Shown in pieces: positions 8,425 through 16,526 of a stretch of DNA of 44,830 nt. The stretch is from the NCBI GenBank assembly GCA_902492505.1, contig CABULU010000009.1, positions 1 to 44,830 on the forward strand, in the 5' to 3' direction. The notes beneath the pieces are model-generated. The model saw only the letters and a program-made list of their open reading frames with translations, was not told the origin of the DNA and ran no database searches. This DNA is from an uncultured Eubacteriales bacterium (GTDB lineage: Bacteria > Bacillota > Clostridia > Oscillospirales > QAKW01). The position numbers and the translations under genes are program-made. Every line of letters begins with the position of its first letter. Position 1 is the first letter of the stretch.

Positions 8425-8453
8425 TTGACATTGCTTTAATATAATCTTATAAT
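8425..8453 (+). promoter_or_regulatory. Promoter of the lysA-dapA-dapH operon
   Basis: A perfect vegetative promoter: TTGACA (8425-8430), 17 bases, TATAAT (8448-8453). Transcription should begin near 8460, exactly where the riboswitch aptamer begins. Together with the deacetylase promoter, the aptamer and the terminator this accounts for the 373-base gene-free stretch at 8318-8690. Confidence 0.9.
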
Positions 8454-8460
8454 AGAGCAT

Positions 8461-8635
8461 GATTGAGATAGAGGCGCGGATAAGATTAGCCGTGCGGCAG
8501 TCGGCAGACGGTGACCGCGCGGTAAGGCAAGTCCGCCGAATCGTGCGAACCGGCGGGTTTACACGGTGGCGCTGTGGGGAATACCCTCAGCTCTCTTTGC
8601 GGACCTGTTTCGCATTGGCGCTATCCTGCTGAGTG
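8461..8635 (+). promoter_or_regulatory. Lysine riboswitch (L box) aptamer
   Basis: The leader carries the L-box hallmarks in order: GATAGAGGCGCG at the 5' side, a conserved GCCGAA within AAGGCAAGTCCGCCGAA, an ACGGTGGCGCTGTGGG stretch, and a closing GGCGCTATCC whose CTATC pairs with the opening GATAG (P1, 8467-8471 with 8621-8625). It lies directly between a promoter and a terminator ahead of lysA, where lysine riboswitches are expected. When lysine binds, P1 should be stabilised and the downstream terminator should form, lowering expression of lysA, dapA, dapH and the PHP gene. A covariance-model search (Rfam Lysine) would confirm it. Confidence 0.9.
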
Positions 8636-8641
8636 TATATT

Positions 8642-8677
8642 ATATCAGTAAGGCGTGCGTCTTACTGATATTTTTTT
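8642..8677 (+). terminator. Riboswitch-controlled terminator before lysA
   Basis: Arms ATATCAGTAAG and CTTACTGATAT form an 11-base-pair perfect stem with an eight-base loop and end in seven T's. The hairpin stops 14 bases before the lysA ATG. A segment just upstream (CTGCTGA, 8626-8632) can pair with TCAGTAAG of the left arm (8645-8652) with one bulge, giving a possible antiterminator. Confidence 0.9.
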
Positions 8678-8690
8678 GTGAGGTTAATCT

Positions 8691-9971
8691 ATGAACGACA
8701 TTCTGACAGTCGGCGGCGTTGATATGCGTGCGCTGACAAAGGCGTTGGGCACGCCGCTTATTGTTTATGATGAGGGCGCGCTTGAAAAGCGGCTTGCGGA
8801 ATTCAAGGAGAGCTTTGTGCACCCCTGCTTTGAAACTCAAATAATTTATGCCAGCAAGGCGTTTTCGTGCACAGAAATGCTAAAGCTTGTTAAAAACGCG
8901 GGCTGCGGGCTGGATGTTGTCAGCGGCGGCGAGCTTGCTGCCGCAGCGCATGCTGGCTTTCCTATGAAGGAAATTGTCTTTCACGGCAATAATAAAACTC
9001 CCGCGGAAATACGCCAAGCGATAACGCTGGGCGTCGGTACTGTTATAGTGGACGGTGAAATGGAGCTAAAAGAGGTCATGCGCGCCGCGCGAGAGCTGAA
9101 GACCAAAACCTCCGTTATTGTGAGGGTAAACCCCGGAATTGAAGCGGATACGCACAAGTATATTATCACTGCGAATATAGACAGTAAATTCGGCGTTTCC
9201 ATTTACGAGCGCGAGACGATACTGAACATGATAAGTAATGCGGCGGAAAGCGAGTACCTTGATTTTCAGGGTATACATATCCATATCGGCAGTCAGATTT
9301 TCGGCATTGACCCGTTTATTGCAGGTATCCGCAAAATCATGGAATTTGCAGCCGAGGTAGAAAAAGCAGGTTATCCTGTTAAAACGCTTGACCTTGGCGG
9401 CGGCTTTGCGGCAACATATACGGAAAGCGATATGCCTTTGCCGATAAGCCTTGTCTGTAATCATATCTTGCTTGAGTGCAAGAACCAAAAGGACGCGCTT
9501 GGCTTGTCGGTTGAGAAGATAATGATTGAGCCGGGGCGCAGTATGGTTGCTCAGGCGGGGCTTACGCTTTACACTGTCGGCTATTCCAAAAAGACCGCAA
9601 ACAAAAAATATGTGTTTGTGGACGGCGGTATGTCGGACAATATCCGTCCTGCGCTTTACGGTGCGAAATATCGGTGTGACGCCGCAAATAAAATGAATGA
9701 ACCGCGCACCGAAAAGGTATGCGTCGCCGGGAAATGCTGTGAGAGCGGCGATATCATCATAGAGGAAACAATGCTGCCGCCGCTGAACCCCGGCGACCTT
9801 ATCGCAGTGTATACAACAGGTGCTTACGGTTACAGCATGGCAAGCAATTATAACAGATTGCCGCTGCCCGCCGTTGCTTTTGCAAAGGACGGCAAGGCGC
9901 GGTGCGTTATTAAACGTCAGCCGTACGAGGATATGTGGCGGCTGGACGATAACACTCAGGTAAAATTGTAA
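8691..9971 (+). CDS. lysA: Diaminopimelate decarboxylase
   Basis: The 426-residue protein is a fold-type III PLP enzyme that decarboxylates meso-diaminopimelate to L-lysine, the last step of the pathway. The cofactor lysine K56 in IYASKAFSC, the HIHIGSQI motif, the phosphate-binding LDLGGGFA loop, EPGRSMVAQAG, and the active-site GKCCESGDI segment (the catalytic Cys is in CESGD) are all present. A C-terminal GAYGYSMASNYNRLP completes the barrel and beta domain. It is the first gene of the riboswitch operon; ATG 8691 follows a GTGAGG site just past the terminator. dapA follows after 12 bases. Confidence 0.95.
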   Translation: MNDILTVGGVDMRALTKALGTPLIVYDEGALEKRLAEFKESFVHPCFETQIIYASKAFSCTEMLKLVKNAGCGLDVVSGGELAAAAHAGFPMKEIVFHGNNKTPAEIRQAITLGVGTVIVDGEMELKEVMRAARELKTKTSVIVRVNPGIEADTHKYIITANIDSKFGVSIYERETILNMISNAAESEYLDFQGIHIHIGSQIFGIDPFIAGIRKIMEFAAEVEKAGYPVKTLDLGGGFAATYTESDMPLPISLVCNHILLECKNQKDALGLSVEKIMIEPGRSMVAQAGLTLYTVGYSKKTANKKYVFVDGGMSDNIRPALYGAKYRCDAANKMNEPRTEKVCVAGKCCESGDIIIEETMLPPLNPGDLIAVYTTGAYGYSMASNYNRLPLPAVAFAKDGKARCVIKRQPYEDMWRLDDNTQVKL

Positions 9972-9983
9972 AGGAGAATAATA

Positions 9984-10871
9984 ATGGATATCACAAAGCT
10001 TAAGGGATCAATTGTGGCGCTTGTCACACCGTTTAACGGGGATGGCAGCATAAATTTTGAAAAGCTGGGCGAGCTGATCGAATTTCATATTGAAAACAAA
10101 ACCGACGCAGTTTTGATACTCGGCACGACGGGCGAATCGTCTACCATGACACATGAAGAGGACGACGCGGTCTGTGAATATGCGGTAAAGCGCGCCGCAG
10201 GCAGAATACCGATAATTGCGGGCAGCGGGTCAAACTGCACTCAGACCATGCTTGAAAAAAGCCTTGCCTATGAAAAACTGGGCGCGGACGGTCTGCTTAT
10301 TATATCACCGTATTATAATAAGGCAAATGACGAGGGTATGTACCGGCATTTTAAAACAGTGGCGGACGCCGTGAATATACCGTGCATACTTTACAATGTT
10401 CCCGGCAGAACCGGCTGCTCAATTTCGGAAAATGTTATAGCTCGCCTTAAAGATCACCCAAATATTATGGGCATCAAAGAGGCGTCCGGAAATATGAGCT
10501 ATACCGCTAAAATTGCAAAATATGCAGGTCCGAACTTTGCGCTGTACTGCGGCAACGACGATATTGCCGTGCCCACCATGGCGCTGGGCGGCAGCGGTGT
10601 AATCTCGGTGTCCGCTAACATTATTCCGAAGCAGACGCACGATATGATTATGGATTATCTGAGCGGCAGCACCGCAAAGGCGACCGAGGCACAGATTAAA
10701 TATCTTGATTTTATAAACGCACTGTTTTGCGAGGTAAATCCCGTCCCCGTCAAGGAGGCGATGAATATGCTGGGCATGAATGTCGGCGGCTTTCGTCTTC
10801 CTCTTTGCGAGATGGAGGAGTCAAACCGTAGTAAGCTGAAAAAGACAATGGAGAATGTAGGAATTTTATAA
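9984..10871 (+). CDS. dapA: 4-hydroxy-tetrahydrodipicolinate synthase
   Basis: The 295-residue (beta/alpha)8-barrel aldolase condenses pyruvate with aspartate semialdehyde, the committed step of the diaminopimelate branch. Visible residues include the LGTTGESSTM motif (T48, T49), SPYYNK with Y110 and Y111, Y137 in ILYNVPGRTG with R142, and the Schiff-base lysine K165 in IMGIKEASGN. Length is typical. ATG 9984 is preceded by AAAGGAG. It is the second gene of the lysine-riboswitch operon and is followed 13 bases later by dapH. Control by lysine is therefore expected at RNA level in addition to any feedback inhibition. Confidence 0.96.
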   Translation: MDITKLKGSIVALVTPFNGDGSINFEKLGELIEFHIENKTDAVLILGTTGESSTMTHEEDDAVCEYAVKRAAGRIPIIAGSGSNCTQTMLEKSLAYEKLGADGLLIISPYYNKANDEGMYRHFKTVADAVNIPCILYNVPGRTGCSISENVIARLKDHPNIMGIKEASGNMSYTAKIAKYAGPNFALYCGNDDIAVPTMALGGSGVISVSANIIPKQTHDMIMDYLSGSTAKATEAQIKYLDFINALFCEVNPVPVKEAMNMLGMNVGGFRLPLCEMEESNRSKLKKTMENVGIL

Positions 10872-10884
10872 AGGAGTTATAAAA

Positions 10885-11577
10885 ATGACAGCGGAACAGA
10901 TTATAAATTACATTGCTACCAGTGAGAAAAAAACGCCTGTAAAGCTGACTGTAAAGGAAAACGCGCCCATTGATTACAAATCGGCTAAGGTTTTCGGCGC
11001 AGGTGATAAAATCGTTTACGGTGACTGGCGTGAGCTTCGTGAAATAATAGAAGACAATGCGGATAAAATTGATGATATCGTTATTGAAAACAGCTGCCGC
11101 AATTCTGCTATACCGATGCTTGATATAAAGGACATAAACGCGCGTATAGAACCCGGCGCCGTTATCCGCGAGCAGGTGTCGATAGGTGATAATGCCGTTA
11201 TAATGATGGGTGCAATTATTAATATCGGCGCCGTTATCGGCAGCGGAACCATGATTGACATGGGGGCAGTCTTAGGCGGCAGAGCTACGGTTGGAAGCAA
11301 CTGTCATGTCGGTGCTGGCGCCGTGCTTGCGGGAGTTATAGAACCTGCAAGTGCAAAGCCTGTTATTTTAGAGGACAATGTGCTGGTCGGCGCAAACGCC
11401 GTTGTTATCGAGGGCGTGCATGTCGGCAAAAACGCTGTAATCGCTGCGGGCTGCGTCGTAATAGAGGATGTTCCCGACGGCGCTGTCGTTGCGGGTGTTC
11501 CCGGAAAAATTATAAAGATGAAGGACGATAAGACGACGCAGAAAACCGCGCTTGTGGATGCACTTCGCTCACTTTGA
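10885..11577 (+). CDS. dapH: 2,3,4,5-tetrahydropyridine-2,6-dicarboxylate N-acetyltransferase
   Basis: The 230-residue protein is a left-handed parallel beta-helix acyltransferase. An N-terminal alpha domain (about 1-90) is followed by hexapeptide repeats such as IEPGAVI, IGDNAVIMMGAIINIG, IGSGTMIDMGAVLGG and VGSNCHVGAGAVLAG, then VLVGANAVVIEGVHVGKNAVIAAGCVV. This order is characteristic of DapH, which uses acetyl-CoA, rather than the succinylase DapD. It commits the cell to the acetylase variant of the pathway and so explains the nearby aminotransferase and deacetylase. ATG 10885 follows AAAGGAG. Third gene of the riboswitch operon, 24 bases before the PHP gene. Confidence 0.94.
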   Translation: MTAEQIINYIATSEKKTPVKLTVKENAPIDYKSAKVFGAGDKIVYGDWRELREIIEDNADKIDDIVIENSCRNSAIPMLDIKDINARIEPGAVIREQVSIGDNAVIMMGAIINIGAVIGSGTMIDMGAVLGGRATVGSNCHVGAGAVLAGVIEPASAKPVILEDNVLVGANAVVIEGVHVGKNAVIAAGCVVIEDVPDGAVVAGVPGKIIKMKDDKTTQKTALVDALRSL

Positions 11578-11601
11578 TATCGTTTAAACGGAGAACTGAA
11601 A

Positions 11602-13017
11602 ATGAAATATATTACAGACAGGTATGCGGTGTATCCGTCAGTTGTACGTGCAAATAAACGTACTCGCCTCACCGTCACGGCTACGGAGAATATTTTTATG
11701 TTTTTTGAGGGACGTGAGTATACTGTTAAGATAAACCCGTATGATTCCGATGTGCTCGACTATCACAGCCCGTCCCACAAAACTGTTTTTACCGTGGCGG
11801 CGTCCGGCGGTGTTTTGTCATTTGAATACGACTTTGGAGACGAAGGCGAATACTGCCTTGAGATTTCAAAAGAGGAAACCTGTATTCAAAAGCTCAAGCT
11901 TTTTGCACTTTGCGACGACCTTTTTGAGCGCCGTCCGCTTAAAGGCGATTTTCACGGTCACAGCTACCGTTCGGACGGAAAGCACGACCCGGCGGCGCTT
12001 GCCGGATATTACCGTGAAAACGGCTATGACTTTATGACAATGACCGATCATAACCGTTATTTTCCGTCAAACGAGCTGAAAGAGGCGTACAGCGACGTAA
12101 AGCTCGGATTTACTGTCATAAACGGCGAAGAGGTACACACACCGGGCAGTATTGTGCATATTGTGCACGCGGGCGGCAGTGAAAGCGTGGACGATATTTA
12201 TTTTAAAGAACCTGCGCGCTATGAGAATGAATACAAAGAGATAGAAAAGGAACTTCCGGACAGTGTGCCTGCGCAGTACCGCACACGCTTTGCAATGGCA
12301 AGGTGGGCGGTGCGTAAAATACATGACGTCGGCGGGCTTGCGATATTTGCCCATCCTTTCTGGCGCCCGAAAGGTGCTTCAAGCTATAATGTTAAAAACG
12401 ACTTTGCGCGTCTTTTGCTTAAAAGCGGTATGTTTGATGCGTACGAGCTTGTCGGCGGTATGGATGTTGACGGTGTGAATATGTCGGTTGCAATGTGGAA
12501 CGATCTTCGTGCCGATGGACTTAATATTTCCATCGTGGGCAGCAGTGACGTGCATACTCTTGAGGGCAAAAATTTTGTATATCATTTCACCGTCGTTTTT
12601 GCAAAGGATAATTCGCCTGAGTCTATTATTCAGGCGGTGCGCGACGGTTACAGCGTCGCAGTTGAAATGTCGGGCGGTGAGGACGACAGGGAATACCGCT
12701 GCTACGGCAGTATGCGCCTTGTGATTTACACCCAGTTTCTGCTTGGAGGTTATTTTAAGAGAACGGCTCAGATAACAGCCGGCGAGGGTGTTGCGATGCG
12801 GCGCTATCTGATAGGCGAGGAGGACGGCGAACTGCTTAGCGCGATGCACGATAGGGCAGGGGTATTTTACAGACGCTTTTTCGGCATTGAAAGACCAGTA
12901 CTTCCCGATGAAAAAAGACTGAGCTATGAAAACAAGTGGCGCGGTGTTCAATTAAGTTCTCCCGAAACGCGCGGCAGCTCTCTGTTTTCATACGGAAAAA
13001 ACCAGAGAAATATATGA
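11602..13017 (+). CDS. PHP-domain metallohydrolase (CehA/McbA-like) in the lysine operon
   Basis: The 471-residue protein has a beta-rich N-terminal region (about 1-110), then a PHP domain with metal ligands in GDFHGHSYRSDGKHD (H118, H120, D125), TMTDHN (D149, H150), INGEEVHT (Glu), IFAHPFW (His) and VGSSDVHT (Asp, His), and a further C-terminal region of about 110 residues. The ligands are complete, so it should be an active phosphoesterase-type or amidohydrolase-type metalloenzyme. The substrate is unknown. It begins 24 bases after dapH with no terminator between, behind a CGGAGAAC site, so it should be under the lysine riboswitch. No lysine-pathway step is known to need it. Confidence 0.82.
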   Translation: MKYITDRYAVYPSVVRANKRTRLTVTATENIFMFFEGREYTVKINPYDSDVLDYHSPSHKTVFTVAASGGVLSFEYDFGDEGEYCLEISKEETCIQKLKLFALCDDLFERRPLKGDFHGHSYRSDGKHDPAALAGYYRENGYDFMTMTDHNRYFPSNELKEAYSDVKLGFTVINGEEVHTPGSIVHIVHAGGSESVDDIYFKEPARYENEYKEIEKELPDSVPAQYRTRFAMARWAVRKIHDVGGLAIFAHPFWRPKGASSYNVKNDFARLLLKSGMFDAYELVGGMDVDGVNMSVAMWNDLRADGLNISIVGSSDVHTLEGKNFVYHFTVVFAKDNSPESIIQAVRDGYSVAVEMSGGEDDREYRCYGSMRLVIYTQFLLGGYFKRTAQITAGEGVAMRRYLIGEEDGELLSAMHDRAGVFYRRFFGIERPVLPDEKRLSYENKWRGVQLSSPETRGSSLFSYGKNQRNI

Positions 13018-13019
13018 AT

Positions 13020-13048
13020 AAAGGCATCGGCTGAAAACCGATGCCTTT
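13020..13048. terminator. Bidirectional terminator between the PHP gene and the ABC exporter
   Basis: AAAGGCATCGG and CCGATGCCTTT form an 11-base-pair perfect stem with a seven-base loop. It lies between two convergent stops and can serve both strands, although the T tracts are short. Confidence 0.75.
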
Positions 13049-13050
13049 TA

Positions 13051-14769
13051 TTATCTGAACTGATATGAGTACAGATTTTTGTATATTCCGTCTTCTTTTT
13101 TCATGAGCATTTCGTGCGTACCTTTTTCGGCAATTCCGTCGCGGTTTATAACTACTATCTCATCGGCGTTTTTGACGGTGGACAGGCGATGCGCCACGAC
13201 GATTACCGTTCTGCCCTGTGCCAATTTGTCAAGAGATTGCTGAATCATCATTTCCGTTGCATTATCCAGTGCGCTTGTCGCTTCATCCAAAATCAGCACG
13301 CTCGGATTTTTCAGAAATATGCGCGCAATGGAAATTCTTTGCTTCTGCCCGCCCGACAGCTTGACTCCGCGCTCGCCCACGCCGGTGTTGTATCCGTCTT
13401 TCAGTGACATTATGTAATCATGGATATTTGCTTTTTTTGCTGCTTCGATGATTTCCTCATCATTTGCATCAAGCTTTCCGTATGCTATGTTTTCGCGTAT
13501 CGTTCCGTTGAACAGAAATACGTCCTGAGATACAATCCCGATATTTTGCCGCAGACTGTAGCGGGTGATGTCGCGTATGTCCCGTCCGTCCAGCGTTATC
13601 CTGCCGGAGTTTATCTCATAAAAACGCGGAATCAGATGGCACAGCGTTGTCTTTCCGCCGCCGGACGGACCGACAAGCGCCACAGTCTTTCCCGCCTTTA
13701 CCGACAGGCAAAGGTTGCTTATAATCTCGTTTTCATTTTCGCCCTCATATGAAAAGCCGACGTTTTCAAATTCTATGTTTCCCTCGGAACTTTCAATATT
13801 TACGGTGTTTGGACGGTCTTTTTCCTCCGGATAGTCCATAATTTCGATAAAGCGTTTAAATCCGGTCATGCCCTCCTGCATCTGCTCAAACAGCGATATA
13901 AATCGGTTTATTGGATTGAGCACCATGCTAATGTATAAAAGATATGCGGCAAACTCACCTATGTCAATTTTGCCAAAATAAAAGAAAAATCCGCCCGAGA
14001 CGAGTACGATAAGATATAGAAAATCGCTGAAAAATGTCATGCTGGAATGGAATTTACCCAGTTCAAAAAGCGCTTTCGAGCGTATTTTTACAAAAAGTCC
14101 GTTTTCCTTTTCAAATTTTTTTGTCTCATGCGGCTCCGATGTGTACGCCTTTGTAACGCGTATTCCCGATATTGCCGTTTCAATATTTGCGTTTATTTCC
14201 GCCAGCTGCTCGCGGCTGCGCCGGAAAGCATTGAGCATACCGGTTCGCATAAGCACCGCAAACAGTATTATAATAGGAATTGCGGCAAACACAATGAGCG
14301 TCAGCTCGACATTTATAGACGTGAGCATCACAAACGAGCCAATCAGCATTAAAACTGATAAAAACAGATTTTCGGGACCGTGATGGGCAAGCTCCGATAC
14401 ATCGTTTAAGTCATTTATAAGCCTTGACATGACTGAGCCCGTCTTGTTTTTGTCAAAGAACGAAAACGGCATCTTTTCGAGATGAATAAACAGGTCCCGT
14501 CGCATGTCCGCTTGCATGCGCACCCCGACGATATGACCGTAATAATTGATGATGAAATTTAAAAGCCACTTTAAAAGATATATCCCCAAAAGTACCGCCG
14601 ACCATATCATGAGCATGCGTATATTTTGATTGGGGACGTAGTCATTTATAATGCTTTTTGCGATAAGCGGGTAAAAAAGGTCGCAAGCCGCCACCATTAC
14701 CGCGCAGAACATGTCAAAGGAAAAAAGTGCGATGTGCGGCTTGTAATATGAAATAAATCTTTTTAACAT
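13051..14769 (-). CDS. ABC exporter, fused membrane and ATPase domains (MsbA/LmrA-like)
   Basis: The 572-residue half-transporter has a six-helix membrane domain (about 12-300) and an ATPase domain (about 330-572). Walker A is GPSGGGKTT near 367, the signature is LSGGQKQR, Walker B is VLILDEATSALD, and the switch histidine is in VVAHRLST. It would act as a homodimer or paired half-transporter to expel a hydrophobic compound or peptide; the substrate is unknown. I chose ATG 14769, the MLKRFISYYKP start, because GGGAGGG lies just upstream; a longer reading from 14829 would overlap the preceding gene and adds atypical residues. It follows the hemolysin III-like gene on the same strand by 23 bases. 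Confidence 0.9.
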   Translation of the reverse strand: MLKRFISYYKPHIALFSFDMFCAVMVAACDLFYPLIAKSIINDYVPNQNIRMLMIWSAVLLGIYLLKWLLNFIINYYGHIVGVRMQADMRRDLFIHLEKMPFSFFDKNKTGSVMSRLINDLNDVSELAHHGPENLFLSVLMLIGSFVMLTSINVELTLIVFAAIPIIILFAVLMRTGMLNAFRRSREQLAEINANIETAISGIRVTKAYTSEPHETKKFEKENGLFVKIRSKALFELGKFHSSMTFFSDFLYLIVLVSGGFFFYFGKIDIGEFAAYLLYISMVLNPINRFISLFEQMQEGMTGFKRFIEIMDYPEEKDRPNTVNIESSEGNIEFENVGFSYEGENENEIISNLCLSVKAGKTVALVGPSGGGKTTLCHLIPRFYEINSGRITLDGRDIRDITRYSLRQNIGIVSQDVFLFNGTIRENIAYGKLDANDEEIIEAAKKANIHDYIMSLKDGYNTGVGERGVKLSGGQKQRISIARIFLKNPSVLILDEATSALDNATEMMIQQSLDKLAQGRTVIVVAHRLSTVKNADEIVVINRDGIAEKGTHEMLMKKEDGIYKNLYSYQFR

Positions 14770-14792
14770 CCGTAAAGCCCTCCCCCGAAAAA

Positions 14793-15440
14793 TCACATTA
14801 CATATAATACTATGCAGATAAGATGGCACAGACTTCCAAGCACGCAGAAGATGTGAAAGACTGAGTGATAATATTTATGCTTTGCACCGATTGCGTAGAG
14901 CACGGCGCCGAGCGTATACGCTACTCCGCCCGCCAGCAGCCAAAGCGCACCGCCCGTGGTGAGCGCCTTTACGGTGGGTGAGATAACGGAGAGTATGCAC
15001 CAGCCCATAACAAGATAGCATATCATCGAGAATATATGATATTTTTTGAGGTCAACTGCATTAAGCACGATGCCCAGTGCCGCCGCCGCCCAAATCACCC
15101 CGAATATGATCCAGCCAGCGGCTTTGTTAAAGCTGCGGATTGTGCACAGCGTAAACGGTGTGTATGTGCCTGCGATAAGCACGAAAATTGTACAGTGATC
15201 AATTACCTGAAACACCTTTTTGGCGGTGAGCCTTGGACTCAGCCCGTGGTAAATGCTGGACATGCAGTAAAGAATCAGCATTGTTGCGCCGAAGATTGCG
15301 CCGCTTACCACGCCGTAAACGTTGCCGTGCAGCGCAGCCGTCACAACGCAGACGGGTATTGCGGCAATGCCGACGGCTCCGCCTACAATGTGCGATACCA
15401 TATTAAAAATTTCCTCGCCCTTGGAGTAGCTCGGCAGCAT
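14793..15440 (-). CDS. Hemolysin III family membrane protein (TrhA/YqfA-like, PAQR superfamily)
   Basis: The 215-residue protein has about seven membrane segments and starts with the family hallmark SKGEEIFNMVSHIVGG. The metal-site residues of the PAQR fold are present: S62 and H65 in SSIYHG, D81 in VIDHCT, and H192 and H196 in HSVFH. Members are membrane proteins linked to fatty-acid homeostasis or hydrolase activity; the older hemolysin name is not good evidence of toxicity. ATG 15440 has no close ribosome binding site. A GGGAG lies about 37 bases further upstream in frame with no ATG or GTG after it, so the true start may be slightly longer and use a non-standard codon. Confidence 0.87.
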   Translation of the reverse strand: MLPSYSKGEEIFNMVSHIVGGAVGIAAIPVCVVTAALHGNVYGVVSGAIFGATMLILYCMSSIYHGLSPRLTAKKVFQVIDHCTIFVLIAGTYTPFTLCTIRSFNKAAGWIIFGVIWAAAALGIVLNAVDLKKYHIFSMICYLVMGWCILSVISPTVKALTTGGALWLLAGGVAYTLGAVLYAIGAKHKYYHSVFHIFCVLGSLCHLICIVLYVM

Positions 15441-15499
15441 TCTTTCAGACAGTCTTGTTCTTTTCGTAAAATCACTCCCATTTCAAAAAATACTATACT

Positions 15500-15527
15500 A
15501 TTATAACACATTATTAATTAATGACAA
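15500..15527 (-). promoter_or_regulatory. Promoter of the TrhA-like/ABC exporter operon
   Basis: Minus strand TTGTCA (15527-15522), a 16-base spacer and TATAAT (15505-15500). It is back to back with the dnaD promoter seven bases away. Confidence 0.7.
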
Positions 15528-15534
15528 GATGATA

Positions 15535-15563
15535 TTGATTTTTTCACGCTTATTCGTTATAAT
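15535..15563 (+). promoter_or_regulatory. Promoter of the dnaD/dnaI-like operon
   Basis: TTGATT (15535-15540), 17 bases, TATAAT (15558-15563). RNA should begin near 15570, about 24 bases before the TTG start of dnaD. Confidence 0.78.
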
Positions 15564-15593
15564 TAAATCTACAAAAAATTCGGGAGTCGTATT

Positions 15594-16523
15594 TTGTCGG
15601 GATTTATTTTTAACAGTAATCAAATACCCATGATGCAGGTGCCCCGCGCCGTTGCGGACAGATTTTTGCCGCAGGCGACAGGCGCGCAGATAAAGGTGCT
15701 TTTATGCCTTATTCGTTTTGAGGATATGGCGCTCGGTATCGAGGATATTGCAAAGCAGTGCAATGTCGATGCCTCTGATGTTCGCGGCGCTGTGGACTTT
15801 TGGGTGAAAAGCGGTCTGCTCATCCGCCGCGGCGCTTCGCTCATTTTAGCAAAGACGTCAAGCGAGCAGCCGCAGACTCTTCCGCGTTACAATCCCGAAA
15901 GTATTTTGGAGCAAAAGACAAACGACCAAAGCTTTGCCTATCTTTTGGATGAGGTTCAGCGAATGCTCGGCAAAAGCGTCAACCATAACGACGCTTCGGT
16001 TGTGTTTGCAATGTACGACCATCTCGGCTTTTCCGCCGACCTTATTTTACAGATAATAAACTATTGCGTTAAAGGCGGCAAAACGAATTTCAGATATATT
16101 GAAAAGGTTGCGCTTGATTGGTATGACCGCGGTATCGACAGCTTTGACAAGGCGGAGTCGCTGATAAAGTCTCTTGAAAAGCGCGCGCGTATTGAAAGCG
16201 CCGTATCCACCTATTTCGGTATCGACAACCGTGCCCTGTCCAAAAAGGAAAAGGAATATATCGAAAACTGGACGGGTACCTTCGGTATGTCGCTCGAAAT
16301 GATAAAGGAAAGCTATGAACGGTGTATAGACAGCAAGGGCAAGCTGTCCTTTGCCTATATAAACGGAATACTCGGCGACTGGTTCAAAAAGGGATATAAA
16401 ACTCCGGCGGACATTGAAAACGCAGATAAGGCAAAAAAGGATGCAGGCTCCGTCGGCGGCATGAAAAGTTACAGCAGCATGGAAATTGAGGAAGAAATTT
16501 TAAAACGACTGGCAGGTGATTAG
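15594..16523 (+). CDS. DnaD-domain replication initiation protein
   Basis: The 309-residue protein combines an N-terminal winged-helix-like part (about 1-85) with two C-terminal DnaD/DnaB-type helical domains (about 115-200 and 205-285). The motif containing YIEKVALDWYDRG closes the first, and SFAYINGILGDWFKKGY closes the second. Such proteins help load the replicative helicase at origins and at restart sites, partnering DnaI-type loaders. Translation starts at TTG 15594, eight bases after CGGGAG; no ATG upstream fits. The DnaI-like gene begins four bases after the stop, so the pair forms one unit. Confidence 0.88.
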   Translation: MSGFIFNSNQIPMMQVPRAVADRFLPQATGAQIKVLLCLIRFEDMALGIEDIAKQCNVDASDVRGAVDFWVKSGLLIRRGASLILAKTSSEQPQTLPRYNPESILEQKTNDQSFAYLLDEVQRMLGKSVNHNDASVVFAMYDHLGFSADLILQIINYCVKGGKTNFRYIEKVALDWYDRGIDSFDKAESLIKSLEKRARIESAVSTYFGIDNRALSKKEKEYIENWTGTFGMSLEMIKESYERCIDSKGKLSFAYINGILGDWFKKGYKTPADIENADKAKKDAGSVGGMKSYSSMEIEEEILKRLAGD

Positions 16524-16526
16524 GGT

